Part shown: positions 16,822 through 24,860 of the stretch, piece after piece
How the letters are laid out: each line of letters begins with the position of its first letter
How positions within the stretch are numbered: position 1 is the first letter of the stretch
NCBI RefSeq assembly: GCF_030519375.1
Contig: NZ_JAUMKB010000004.1
Span: forward strand, 248,001 to 312,000
Length of the DNA stretch: 64,000 bases
Source: Mucilaginibacter tolerans
GTDB lineage: Bacteria > Bacteroidota > Bacteroidia > Sphingobacteriales > Sphingobacteriaceae
Direction of reading: 5' to 3'
Position numbers and translations under genes: made by a program
The notes under the pieces: model-generated
The model's database searches: none
What the model was told of the DNA's origin: nothing
What the model saw: the letters and a program-made list of their open reading frames with translations, nothing else

Positions 16822-16943
16822 GGGGAACGAGGGCTGAAAGCTGAAACTGTTTTGTTGTCCCAACAGATTCTTGGCGGGGGGCATTCCGATTAAAAGGGCT
16901 TGCGACTCCCGTCTTTTGACTTCCATTTAATTTCTCACAACCC

Positions 16944-16975
16944 TTGGATTTCCCAAACAGATTTTTCTATATTTG
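16944..16975 (+). promoter_or_regulatory. Candidate promoter for the leader ORF and MATE gene
   Basis: TTG at 16944-16946 and TATATTTG at 16968-16975, separated by 21 nt, are a near-ideal Bacteroidota promoter. Transcription starting just after it would give a leader of about 125 nt before the MATE start at 17108, containing the short frame at 16995. Confidence 0.6.
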
Positions 16976-16994
16976 TTACTCAATCCTAATCGTC

Positions 16995-17039
16995 ATGAAA
17001 ATAGCAATAGTCCCCATGCGATTTAGAATCAGGGGATAA
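16995..17039 (+). other. Possible leader-peptide ORF upstream of the MATE gene
   Basis: A 14-codon frame (MKIAIVPMRFRIRG, then TAA) starts about 20 nt downstream of the strong promoter and ends 68 nt before the MATE start. Short frames in this position sometimes mediate translational attenuation of efflux genes. No ribosome-binding site is visible, and nothing proves that it is translated. Confidence 0.3.
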
Positions 17040-17107
17040 AACTTCCGGTTTTTCTTTTTCAGCATCTCGCTGAACCGTTCCAATTTTAACCTATTAATTA
17101 CTTTTTC

Positions 17108-18523
17108 ATGGCAACAGATCAAACGACTGCTATTAGCAGATCAACAAGAATATTTACACTTATAAAAGAATCGCTTCGCGGCGGTAATCACGATTTTACG
17201 CGCGGCAGTATCCGGCGTGCAGTATTATTATTAGCAATCCCGATGATGCTCGAGATGGCGATGGAATCGGTTTTTGCCCTTGTCGATCTATACTTCGTAG
17301 GGCATTTACCCCACAGCAGCTATGCTATTCAAACTGTTGGATTGACAGAATCCTGCCTGACGATTATTTACTCACTGGCAGTGGGCATGAGTATGGCTGC
17401 AACGGCTATAGTCGCGCGCCGCATTGGAGAAAAAAATCCTGTTGAAGCGGCCAAAGCCGGTATGCAAACCGTTACGTTGGCTATACTAGTCAATTTTGTA
17501 ATTGGGATTGCCGGTTTCTATTTCGCCAGCAATATCCTGTCATTGATGGGCGCATCGGCTGAAACGGTGCGGTTGGGTACCAACTATACCCGAATTATGA
17601 TGGCCGAAAGCCTGATCATCGTTATGCTGTTTTTGGTGAATGGTATTTTCAGGGGAGCAGGTAACGCGGCAATAGCTATGCGCAGCCTTTGGATAGCAAA
17701 CATTGCTAATATCATCCTGTGTCCTTTATTTATCAATGTATTGGGCTTCGGACTAACAGGAGCAGCTATTGCTACCACAATTGGCCGGGGAACCGGTGTT
17801 TGTTATCAGTTATATCATTTGTTTAATGGCAAAAACCTGATAAAAGTCCGCCTGGCATATTTGAAACCGCATTGGGAGCAGATAAAAGCCATACTCAAAA
17901 TCGCTATTCCGGGCATATTACAGTTTGTGATCGGATCATGCAGCTGGATATTCCTGGCCGAGCTGGTGGCAACTACTGGCGGCGACCATGGCTCGGCCGG
18001 CTATCAAACCTCCATCCGTTTAATGCTGTTCTTTATGCTTCCGGCATGGGGTATGAGTAACGCCGCTGCTACATTGGTAGGGCAAAACCTGGGTGCACAA
18101 GAGTTGGGTAGGGCGGAAGACTCCGTTTTTAAGACGGTGAAGTACAATGTGCTTTATATGGCTTGTGTAACGGTCATCACATTTTTATTGGCCACATACC
18201 TAACTGGCTTTTTCACCAACGACGAGCAGGTGAGACAAGTAGCGACCCGCTCGCTTCAGATATTGAGTGTGGGCTATATCTTCTATGGTATAGGCATGGT
18301 GATGATGAGTGCCTTTAACGGGGCTGGTGATACCTGGACAACCACCTGGGTGAATTTGTTCGGCTTCTGGCTGTTACAGGTTCCGTTGGCTTATTTGCTA
18401 GACAAAAATTTCAATATGGGCATAACAGGCGTGTTTTTAGCTATCCCGATAGCCGAAACCTGTATGGCGATTGCCAGCTTCTTCTTGTTTAAAGGCGGTA
18501 AATGGAAAAAGGTGAAAGTGTAA
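17108..18523 (+). CDS. MATE-family multidrug/cation efflux transporter
   Basis: A 471-residue membrane protein with twelve predicted helices in two MatE repeats (about 45-205 and 270-430). The N-terminal repeat begins IRRAVLLLAIPMMLEMAMES and contains DLYFVGHL; the linker regions carry NGIFRGAGN and, in the second half, MSAFNGAGDTWTTT, the paired family motifs. MATE pumps export cationic drugs and metabolites in exchange for Na+ or H+. The gene has its own promoter and ends in a bidirectional hairpin that overlaps its stop codon. Confidence 0.9.
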   Translation: MATDQTTAISRSTRIFTLIKESLRGGNHDFTRGSIRRAVLLLAIPMMLEMAMESVFALVDLYFVGHLPHSSYAIQTVGLTESCLTIIYSLAVGMSMAATAIVARRIGEKNPVEAAKAGMQTVTLAILVNFVIGIAGFYFASNILSLMGASAETVRLGTNYTRIMMAESLIIVMLFLVNGIFRGAGNAAIAMRSLWIANIANIILCPLFINVLGFGLTGAAIATTIGRGTGVCYQLYHLFNGKNLIKVRLAYLKPHWEQIKAILKIAIPGILQFVIGSCSWIFLAELVATTGGDHGSAGYQTSIRLMLFFMLPAWGMSNAAATLVGQNLGAQELGRAEDSVFKTVKYNVLYMACVTVITFLLATYLTGFFTNDEQVRQVATRSLQILSVGYIFYGIGMVMMSAFNGAGDTWTTTWVNLFGFWLLQVPLAYLLDKNFNMGITGVFLAIPIAETCMAIASFFLFKGGKWKKVKV

Positions 18524-18536
18524 ACTTTCACCTTTT
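18507..18536. terminator. Bidirectional terminator between MATE and DinB genes
   Basis: Arms AAAAGGTGAAAGT (18507-18519) and ACTTTCACCTTTT (18524-18536) are perfect complements around a 4-nt loop. The MATE stop lies in the loop, and the stop of the converging DinB gene is 3 nt beyond the right arm. A and T runs at both ends let it work in both directions. The same arm word recurs at 41639-41684. Confidence 0.75.
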
Positions 18537-18538
18537 CT

Positions 18539-19063
18539 TTATAACCTGTCCCAAAATGCGGGCGGATTAATACCTAATGATCGTAGGTACACAAAACCTT
18601 GCGCACGATGATGGATCTCGTTATCTATCCAGTAAAAAATAATATCTGAGGTGATGCCTTCATAGGCACCAAATGCTTTCATAGTTTCGTGAAACCGTTG
18701 CCTGGGAATCAGGGGCCAAAGAGAATCGATCTTATAAGTTACATCATCCCAGGTGTTTAACAGATCCTCTTTAGTATTCGTGAAAGAGCTACCCGAATGA
18801 TGACTCAATTCACTGATGGGTGTTTCTGTATCACTAAAAAGATCCTGCATGCCTGCATCGGCAATACCAATAATTTCTTTTATCATTTCGGCAAAAGGGC
18901 GCATACCGCCTATGCAGTGATCGAATAATTCCTTTTCGGGGAAAGCTTCAATTACTTTACGGGTTAAGCGGCGATGTCCCTGCCAGTGTTCTAAAATTGA
19001 CTCAGGCGTAGTGAATCCGTCGATAGTTTTGATGTCCTGTTGGTTTGCTGCGTTGTTTTCCAT
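18539..19063 (-). CDS. DinB-family protein
   Basis: A 174-residue DinB-like helical-bundle protein. Candidate metal ligands are H26 or H30 in ILEHWQGHRRL and the late ...IDNEIHHRAQGFVYLRSLG, where the paired histidines match the C-terminal DinB ligand helix. Typical phrases PESILEHWQGHRRL and KAFGAYEGITSDIIFYWIDNE are present. The substrate is unknown. It is monocistronic by position, ends at the hairpin shared with the MATE gene, and is 175 nt from the flippase gene upstream on the same strand. Confidence 0.75.
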   Translation of the reverse strand: MENNAANQQDIKTIDGFTTPESILEHWQGHRRLTRKVIEAFPEKELFDHCIGGMRPFAEMIKEIIGIADAGMQDLFSDTETPISELSHHSGSSFTNTKEDLLNTWDDVTYKIDSLWPLIPRQRFHETMKAFGAYEGITSDIIFYWIDNEIHHRAQGFVYLRSLGINPPAFWDRL

Positions 19064-19238
19064 TGTGGTTTGCTTTTGATTTCTATATCAAAGTAACGCA
19101 GCGGTAATGACAGCCCTATGTCAACAGGGATGATCTTTCTATAAATGACAAGTTGTGACCCCTGTTAATTGCATTTTAGGTGAGCAATCCTTTTCCAAAC
19201 GGTTCAAAGGTGTTCTTTTTTTCAGTGGGGGTGAAAGA

Positions 19239-20591
19239 TTATTTATCCCAAAGCCCTGTCGCTGTTTTGTTCAGTATTTTGTTGCATTGTATATGCAGGA
19301 TTATGCCCATAATTACAAAAATAAATACATTGGAGAGTGTCACTCCAGCGATATTGAAAAATCTAGCCAAAAATATGGCGATGGGGATATTTACGATAAT
19401 GCTAAAGATGTAGAGATACAACTGGATCCTGATCTTACCAATTCCATTCAGAAAAAAGCAGTTTACCTGCATCAGGTTAAAGCCAACAACATACAAGAAC
19501 ATAGCTATTGAAACGGAGAAAGGGACGTCGACTTTACCGTGCAGCCATATTTTGTATACAAAAGGCGATACGATCAGTAGCAGAAATGCGCCGGCTGATA
19601 ATATCAGCCAAATGTTTCTGGTCTTCTTCAGGGTTCTTCTCATCCAGACGAAATCGTTTTTTGCATAGGCATCCGTATACGCGCTCCAAAAAGGTGTTAA
19701 TATGATACTGGATACCATTATCACCATTGAAAAAAGTCTATAGGCTACATTGAATACGGTTACATTTTGAGGCCCAAACAGTTGTGTAATGATAATGTTA
19801 TCGGTTTGAAAAAGTATAAGGGCACCAATTTGTATAATGAAAAATACCCCACCAATACCCAGGAGATCTTTTACATATTTAAAATTTACCGCCTTAAAAC
19901 TAGGAGCTACTATTTTATATTCTGTGCTGTAAAGCCAAATACTGGCCAGAATTTGTACAACGACAGGAATTCCGGCAAGTGTGAGTCCGAGATATAACAA
20001 TGAACCTTTCGTTGTTTTCGTCAGGGCAAAAATAATACCCAATACCAGCAATTGCCCTATTACACTTATCAGCGATGATTTTGCCGGCGCATGAAATGCT
20101 GTCAGTACCGTACTGATTATTTGAGATACAAACTGGAGGCAGAAGAAGCCAAAAACAATGAGTGCCAGTTCCGTTAGATTGTTGCTTTGTGCATTTAATA
20201 TCTTCGGCCAATTGATAAAGTTATTTCCTATCAGAAAGACAATAAACACACCTGAAGCAATAAGGCCAAGCACTGCATAAGTCGTGCTCACATATGTGAC
20301 CGATTTGTCATATTGTTTTAATGCGTTCGTTTCTGCAAGTTTATTTTTAAGCCCATTTCCCAAACCCACGTCAAAAAAGCTCAGCCAGCTGATAATAGAA
20401 CTTAACGTTACCCAAACGCCATATTCGCTTTGATTCACATAGGAAATGGTCAGCGGTATCAATACAAAACCGACCACTATGCTTATGCACTTAAGAAAAA
20501 ATGAAAAAGCTATGTTCTTTTTCGCAAGGACGGTTCTCTCGTGACCTTTAGAAAAAAATGCCGAGATGGTGTTCTTTAAAGTTCCTATCAT
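19239..20591 (-). CDS. Oligosaccharide flippase/polysaccharide biosynthesis protein (Wzx-like)
   Basis: A 450-residue membrane protein with about 12-14 hydrophobic helices and the MOP-superfamily pattern of Wzx-like flippases: the N-terminal KNIAFSFFLKCISIVVGFVL, the block NQSEYGVWVTLSSIISWLSF, and the conserved GLGNGLKNKLAE after helix 2. Such proteins move undecaprenyl-linked sugars across the inner membrane. No glycosyltransferase genes are adjacent, so it is isolated here, and its right flank is the decayed tRNA-Arg locus. Its 5' end is about 90 nt from a tRNA-type terminator remnant. Confidence 0.85.
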   Translation of the reverse strand: MIGTLKNTISAFFSKGHERTVLAKKNIAFSFFLKCISIVVGFVLIPLTISYVNQSEYGVWVTLSSIISWLSFFDVGLGNGLKNKLAETNALKQYDKSVTYVSTTYAVLGLIASGVFIVFLIGNNFINWPKILNAQSNNLTELALIVFGFFCLQFVSQIISTVLTAFHAPAKSSLISVIGQLLVLGIIFALTKTTKGSLLYLGLTLAGIPVVVQILASIWLYSTEYKIVAPSFKAVNFKYVKDLLGIGGVFFIIQIGALILFQTDNIIITQLFGPQNVTVFNVAYRLFSMVIMVSSIILTPFWSAYTDAYAKNDFVWMRRTLKKTRNIWLILSAGAFLLLIVSPFVYKIWLHGKVDVPFSVSIAMFLYVVGFNLMQVNCFFLNGIGKIRIQLYLYIFSIIVNIPIAIFLARFFNIAGVTLSNVFIFVIMGIILHIQCNKILNKTATGLWDK

Positions 20592-20727
20592 TATCAGAGC
20601 ATAAATGCTTATTCGGGCAGTTATGTTTTTATTGAATGTTTAAACCTGCACTGTATACGTAGAAAAATTACAAAATGGTCGTTTGAAAATAAAAAAGCCT
20701 ATCTATTTAGCAGAAAGGCCATTTGTG

Positions 20728-20799
20728 TATTCTCGGAGAGATTTGAAATCTCATCATCAGCACCGGAATCTGACATTCTATCCATTGACCTACGGGAAC
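20728..20799 (-). pseudogene. Decayed copy of tRNA-Arg(CCG)
   Basis: This 72-nt stretch aligns over its full length with the intact tRNA-Arg at 26148-26219 and keeps the CCG anticodon in a TTCCGGT loop. Each stem carries damage: a C-A mismatch in the acceptor (pair 5-68), one mismatch in the D stem, one at the base of the anticodon loop (31-39), and loss of the conserved G53-C61 pair in the T stem. The upstream TATATTTG box (20809-20816) and a downstream T-rich hairpin are also retained. It is most likely a pseudogene, but a diverged tRNA-like RNA cannot be ruled out. Confidence 0.8.
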
Positions 20800-20851
20800 A
20801 ATGCAGTGCAAATATATAATTTAGCTTTCAGCTATTTAATTATTCCTGAAA

Positions 20852-20938
20852 TCAAACAGCAAACCCGAATTGCATTATATCGGCATCCTGCACAATATAG
20901 ATTTTGCCCTCAATAGCCATCTTGACAGCTTCCATAAT
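20852..20938 (-). pseudogene. Duplicated 3'-end fragment of ychF
   Basis: Read on the minus strand, this segment encodes IMEAVKMAIEGKIYIVQDAD followed by IMQFGFAV and a stop, against IKEAGKMAIEGKTYIVQDGD and IMHFRFNV at the end of the intact YchF (32675). 21 of 28 residues agree and the frame is open, while the conserved DGDI has become DADI. It lies 53 nt upstream of the decayed tRNA-Arg, repeating the ychF-tRNA order seen at 32630-32675. No start or remaining body of a ychF gene is present, so it is a remnant. Confidence 0.85.
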
Positions 20939-20966
20939 CAGTAAATGTTATAGCCCGGCGATCACG

Positions 20967-21006
20967 CAAATACCGTAAAAATACGTGACCAAATACCGTT
21001 AAAAAA
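20967..21006. promoter_or_regulatory. Direct repeat CAAATACCGTnAAAAA x2 upstream of the peroxidase cassette
   Basis: CAAATACCGTAAAAAT (20967-20982) and CAAATACCGTTAAAAA (20990-21005) lie 23 nt apart in the same orientation in the roughly 260-nt leader of the peroxidase gene. Two-turn spacing suggests an activator site. No regulator lies within the cassette, and the rest of 20946-21199 shows no gene or clear promoter box. Confidence 0.35.
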
Positions 21007-21199
21007 CGGGTTGTAGACAGATGTTTTTGTGCTTAGATTTAAATTAACAAAACCTTGAAAAACAGGCTTAAAAAGCCGGAGTCTTGATCGATGGCGAATA
21101 AAAATAGGCCATTCAAATATAAATTGATTAATGCCGACAGTATTTGCAGACATAAATCAATCCTTAATGTCTAGAAATTAACCAAACCGAAATTTTGTT

Positions 21200-22735
21200 A
21201 TGAAACGACCACATGGTGCACAGCCCAGAGGGCTGTCTCAACAGCCTTCGTCACCTTCATTTGAAGGTACATTTGGCAGAATGTTCAGAACGTTACCAGC
21301 AGCTCATTTTTCAAATGATGCGCTCGAAAAACTTGCAGCGAAAATGGTTGCACCGTTGGATGATCCGCCAACGCCGGAAGATCAGGTTGATGATGAAGAA
21401 AATCAGGGAATAGATGCCGGTTATACCTATTTCGGCCAGTTTATAGATCATGATCTGACGTTTGATCCTGCGAGCAGCCTGCAGAAGATTAATGACCCGA
21501 ATGGTTTGGTGGATTACCGCACACCAAGATTTGACCTGGACAATCTTTACGGACGTGGCCCGGCTGATCAGCCTTACATGTACGAACCAGACGGCATCCA
21601 TTTTCTTCTCGGACCTGAACTAGGCGGTAACGAGAAGGATAAAAACGCTCGTGGACTTCCCCGTAATAACAGTAATCCAAAAAGGGCAATCATTGGTGAC
21701 CCGAGGAACGACGAAAATGTGATTGTCTCACAATTACAGTCCAATTTCTTGCGATTTCATAATGTCATTGCCGACCATTACCTGGCCAGGAATCCGAATA
21801 CAACCTTCGAACATATTCAAAAAGAAGTGAGATGGCATTATCAATGGGTTGTCTTGCACGATTTCCTGCCGACTATTGTCGGACATGAAATGGTGCATAG
21901 TATATTGCCACACCTCAAACTTGGCAAGAAAATACATGAGGTTAAGCCTGATCTCCGCATTTATTCATGGGAGAAAGATCCTTTTATACCAGTTGAGTTT
22001 TCTGTGGCTGCCTACAGGTTTGGCCATTCTATGGTCAGGCCAATTTACCGCTTAAATCTCGACCTGGAACGTAAAACAATCTTTGCAAAAGATGGCAATA
22101 ATAGCCTGAATGGGTTCAGAGAGTTTCCTCCTGGTTGGGCTATAGATTGGGATCTCTTTTTCAACCCCGGCAATGCTCCGTCATTGGGAAAAGACCGCAC
22201 TCAAAAGTCTTATAAGATCGACACCTCATTAGTTAATCCGCTTGGTGATCTGAGGTTGGATGCAGGTGCAATTTCAGGTGGCCCGCCATCACTGGCACTA
22301 CGCAACCTTCTTCGCGGAAGAGAATTTAGCCTGCCTTCCGGGCAGTCTGTTGCCAAATTGATAGGCGAAGAAGTAATTGATGACTCAAAACTGAGAGTGG
22401 GCAAAGCCAATGAAGATGGCGAAAACCCAGACCAGAAAACCGGCAAAATTGCTAATGGGCTTCTTGTAGATATTTCCGCGGAGTTTAAAGGCAATGCACC
22501 CTTATGGTATTATATTCTTGCCGAAGCCCAACAGGAATTTAAAAAGAATGAGACGCCTATCAGGTTGGGTCCTGTTGGCGGAAGAATAGTTGCGGAAGTA
22601 TTTATTGGGCTTCTGCTGGGGGATCAGCACTCGTTTTTGTCGCAGCACCCTGACTGGAAACCGCTAAAAGAATTTGGAGGCGCTGCATTCAGGATTAAAG
22701 ATCTGCTGCATCTGGCACGCGATGGTAAAGTGTGA
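21200..22735 (+). CDS. Animal-type haem peroxidase
   Basis: A 511-residue peroxidase-cyclooxygenase superfamily protein. The distal-haem motif is YFGQFIDHDLTFDP with distal His84, and the proximal-haem motif is YRFGHSMVRPIYRLN with His276, spaced as in bacterial members. Other family blocks are RTPRFDLDNLYGRG, LPRNNSNPKRAIIGDPRNDE and NVIADHYLA. It has no signal peptide, so it should be cytoplasmic unless exported by an unusual route. It would use H2O2 to oxidise halides or aromatic substrates; the actual substrate is unknown. It heads a tight four-gene run with the small FAD-SLDH-like subunit, a GMC oxidoreductase and a ferritin-like protein. Confidence 0.92.
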   Translation: MKRPHGAQPRGLSQQPSSPSFEGTFGRMFRTLPAAHFSNDALEKLAAKMVAPLDDPPTPEDQVDDEENQGIDAGYTYFGQFIDHDLTFDPASSLQKINDPNGLVDYRTPRFDLDNLYGRGPADQPYMYEPDGIHFLLGPELGGNEKDKNARGLPRNNSNPKRAIIGDPRNDENVIVSQLQSNFLRFHNVIADHYLARNPNTTFEHIQKEVRWHYQWVVLHDFLPTIVGHEMVHSILPHLKLGKKIHEVKPDLRIYSWEKDPFIPVEFSVAAYRFGHSMVRPIYRLNLDLERKTIFAKDGNNSLNGFREFPPGWAIDWDLFFNPGNAPSLGKDRTQKSYKIDTSLVNPLGDLRLDAGAISGGPPSLALRNLLRGREFSLPSGQSVAKLIGEEVIDDSKLRVGKANEDGENPDQKTGKIANGLLVDISAEFKGNAPLWYYILAEAQQEFKKNETPIRLGPVGGRIVAEVFIGLLLGDQHSFLSQHPDWKPLKEFGGAAFRIKDLLHLARDGKV

Positions 22736-22761
22736 TTTTGATAACTTTAAAATGTAAGACG

Positions 22762-23157
22762 ATGGATGAGCTATTTCTGAAATTATCCGAGGTGCTTACC
22801 GGCTTTAACAACCTAAGCCCGGAAGCCGCTAAATTGTACCATCAAAAACTATCAGAAAGTAACGCAGCTGGCCTGGAAAGCCTTTTGACAGCGTTTAAAG
22901 CTTTGTTACGCGATCCGAAAAATGATATCGAAGAACGGGTGAGGCAGAAAATCTGGGCCGATTCTACATTAAAAAGCGTTTGCCAGTCAATTATACTTAT
23001 ATGGTATAATGCCTCCATAAACCCTGGCAGTGGTATAACATGGCAGGCTCCGCCACAATTTTACTACGATGCTCTTTTATGGCGGGCTGTCGAAGCCCAC
23101 CCGCCTGCCATATCGGGGGGCTATTTTGGCTATTGGAGGTATGCCCCAGAAAATTAG
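22762..23157 (+). CDS. FAD-SLDH-like small subunit of a GMC dehydrogenase
   Basis: A 131-residue protein whose C-terminus (ILIWYNASINPG, QFYYDALLWRAV, GGYFGYWRYAPE) matches the small subunit of membrane-type sorbitol, fructose and gluconate dehydrogenases (FAD-SLDH family). Known relatives carry an N-terminal Tat signal used to export the complex; this one starts MDELFLKLSEVL with no twin arginine. The frame is open from a GTG at 22732 overlapping the peroxidase stop, but the ATG at 22762 gives a better start. It ends 2 nt before the GMC gene, so it is very probably that enzyme's partner. Confidence 0.78.
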   Translation: MDELFLKLSEVLTGFNNLSPEAAKLYHQKLSESNAAGLESLLTAFKALLRDPKNDIEERVRQKIWADSTLKSVCQSIILIWYNASINPGSGITWQAPPQFYYDALLWRAVEAHPPAISGGYFGYWRYAPEN

Positions 23158-23159
23158 TT

Positions 23160-24860
23160 ATGAAAAAGTACGATGTTGTGATCATAGGCGCCGGAGTTGC
23201 CGGCGCATTAATAGCAAACGAGCTCGCCAAAAAGGGACGCAGTGTATTGATTCTTGAAGCTGGTGTAAGAGGGCCAAAAGAAAGAACAGATCTTGTGGGA
23301 AACTATCTGAACTCCACTAACAGATCCCTGGGCTCGCCTTACAATGTTTTTCCTGCGGGCGTGATTAACAAGGCGCCAATTGAAGATGCTCCCAATCTGC
23401 CACATTATTACGATCAGGATTATAACCAACCTGATCAAAATAAATATTTTAAAAGCAACTATGAACGAAGAGTGGGTGGAAGCACCTGGCATTGGCTCGG
23501 AAACTGCCCAAGGTTGCTGCCCAATGATTTCGAGACGGCTAGTAAATATAAGATTGGTGTTGATTGGCCAATAAAATATAGAGACCTGGAAGAGTGGTAT
23601 TGCCGGGCGGAACACGAGCTTGGCGTCGCCGGTGATCACGATGAATTAGACAATTACTTCGGGGCTTTCCGCTCACAGCCGTTTCCCATGCCGAAAATCT
23701 GGCCTTCGTACAGCGATTTGCTCATCACTCAAAAACTGTCAGGTTCAAGCGACCTTTGGTCAGAGTTCAACGACAAGCCGCTGGCGCTCATGTCTACCCC
23801 GCAGGCCCGTAATTCCGAACCATACGATGGCAGGCCAGTTTGCGCCGGTAATTCGTCATGTGTGCCCATCTGCCCGATAGGAGCAAAGTATGATGCTAGC
23901 GTTCATACCAAAAAAGCGGAGGCAAATGGCGCCGATTTATTAGATAAAGCCATTGTGACCCGTATTATCGCCGATGAATCGGGCAAAATCACCAGTGTTG
24001 AATACCAGGATTGGGAAGATAAAAAACACAATGTAAAGGGTGAAATCTTCGTCCTTGCAGCCAACGCCATTGAGTCTGCCAAGATTTTACTGATGTCTGA
24101 CTTGGCCAATGAAAGCGACCAGGTTGGAAGGAACTTGATGGACCATCCGCAAGGGGAGGGGCAATGTATTGTAAATGAACCTGTCTTTCCTTTTCGGGGG
24201 CCACCCACCACATCTGGTATCGATAAATTCAGGGATGGCACGTTCCGCGCAAAAACAGCTGCATTCAGGCTATCCATGGGCAACGATGGCGGGGGCAGGT
24301 CAAACCCTCCTCAGGGAGTATTAAAGGAACTGATAAACGACAATTTCGGTGTGGTATTGAGGCAAAACCTAAAAGCTCGTGTCACCAGTCAATTCCGCAT
24401 TAGTTTTCTTGCAGAAATGCTCCCTTCTCCGGACAATAGGGTAACATTATCACCCGATAAAGACGCTGCCGGTATTTTCAGGCCGCGTATAACATTTAGT
24501 GTGGATACTTACACGCTTAATAGTTTTGCTGTGATTGGAGAAGTAATGAAGTCTATTTTTTTGGCACTAGGATCAAAGCTGGAGGATATTAATGTTAAAA
24601 ACCCCTCGTTCCTTCCAGCAGGGCATATAATGGGTACTTGCAGAATGGGTAATGACCCTAAAACATCAGTGGTTGACAAAAATCTTCGGTGTCATCAGCA
24701 TCCAAATCTATATATCGCCGGGGCAAGCGTATTCCCCACTGTCGGATCAGCTAATCCTACTATTACAATAGCAGCATTGAGCCTCCGGCTTGCTTCATTT
24801 ATCGAAAAACAATTTAAACCAGTAACTCAATGGCATCAAACGGAAAAAGGTCAGAAATAA
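23160..24860 (+). CDS. GMC oxidoreductase with C-x5-C-x3-C motif
   Basis: A 566-residue FAD enzyme. The start at 23160 places the dinucleotide motif VVIIGAGVAGALIANEL at residue 6; the longer frame from 23040 overlaps the upstream gene and is rejected. The C-terminal GMC domain has GHIMGTCRMG (His489) and SANPTITIAAL (Asn532), the likely catalytic pair. Cys228, Cys234 and Cys238 form C-x5-C-x3-C, the spacing reported for the 3Fe-4S site in bacterial FAD-glucose dehydrogenase large subunits. It oxidises an alcohol or sugar; the substrate is unknown. No cytochrome subunit is encoded nearby. It overlaps the next gene by 31 nt. Confidence 0.9.
   Translation: MKKYDVVIIGAGVAGALIANELAKKGRSVLILEAGVRGPKERTDLVGNYLNSTNRSLGSPYNVFPAGVINKAPIEDAPNLPHYYDQDYNQPDQNKYFKSNYERRVGGSTWHWLGNCPRLLPNDFETASKYKIGVDWPIKYRDLEEWYCRAEHELGVAGDHDELDNYFGAFRSQPFPMPKIWPSYSDLLITQKLSGSSDLWSEFNDKPLALMSTPQARNSEPYDGRPVCAGNSSCVPICPIGAKYDASVHTKKAEANGADLLDKAIVTRIIADESGKITSVEYQDWEDKKHNVKGEIFVLAANAIESAKILLMSDLANESDQVGRNLMDHPQGEGQCIVNEPVFPFRGPPTTSGIDKFRDGTFRAKTAAFRLSMGNDGGGRSNPPQGVLKELINDNFGVVLRQNLKARVTSQFRISFLAEMLPSPDNRVTLSPDKDAAGIFRPRITFSVDTYTLNSFAVIGEVMKSIFLALGSKLEDINVKNPSFLPAGHIMGTCRMGNDPKTSVVDKNLRCHQHPNLYIAGASVFPTVGSANPTITIAALSLRLASFIEKQFKPVTQWHQTEKGQK

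Noticed and set aside
16534..16926. Minus-strand frame of 130 codons opposite the small gene at 16612
   Set aside because: The plus-strand gene has better composition and a short, ordered protein; the antisense frame has a biased, repetitive sequence.
19155..20211. Several frames antisense to, or in other frames of, the flippase gene
   Set aside because: They are shadows of the well-supported 450-residue membrane protein on the minus strand.
20683..20916. Plus-strand frame of 77 codons
   Set aside because: It runs across the decayed tRNA-Arg and the ychF fragment, which are homologous sequences on the other strand; the frame is accidental.
21200..22735. Possible cyclooxygenase or dioxygenase identity of the haem protein
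   Set aside because: The two histidine motifs fit the peroxidase-cyclooxygenase superfamily as a whole, but no clear signature for fatty-acid dioxygenases is seen, so only the general peroxidase call is made.
23040..23159. N-terminal extension of the GMC frame
   Set aside because: It overlaps the small-subunit gene in another frame, and the FAD-binding motif should be near the N-terminus, as it is from 23160.
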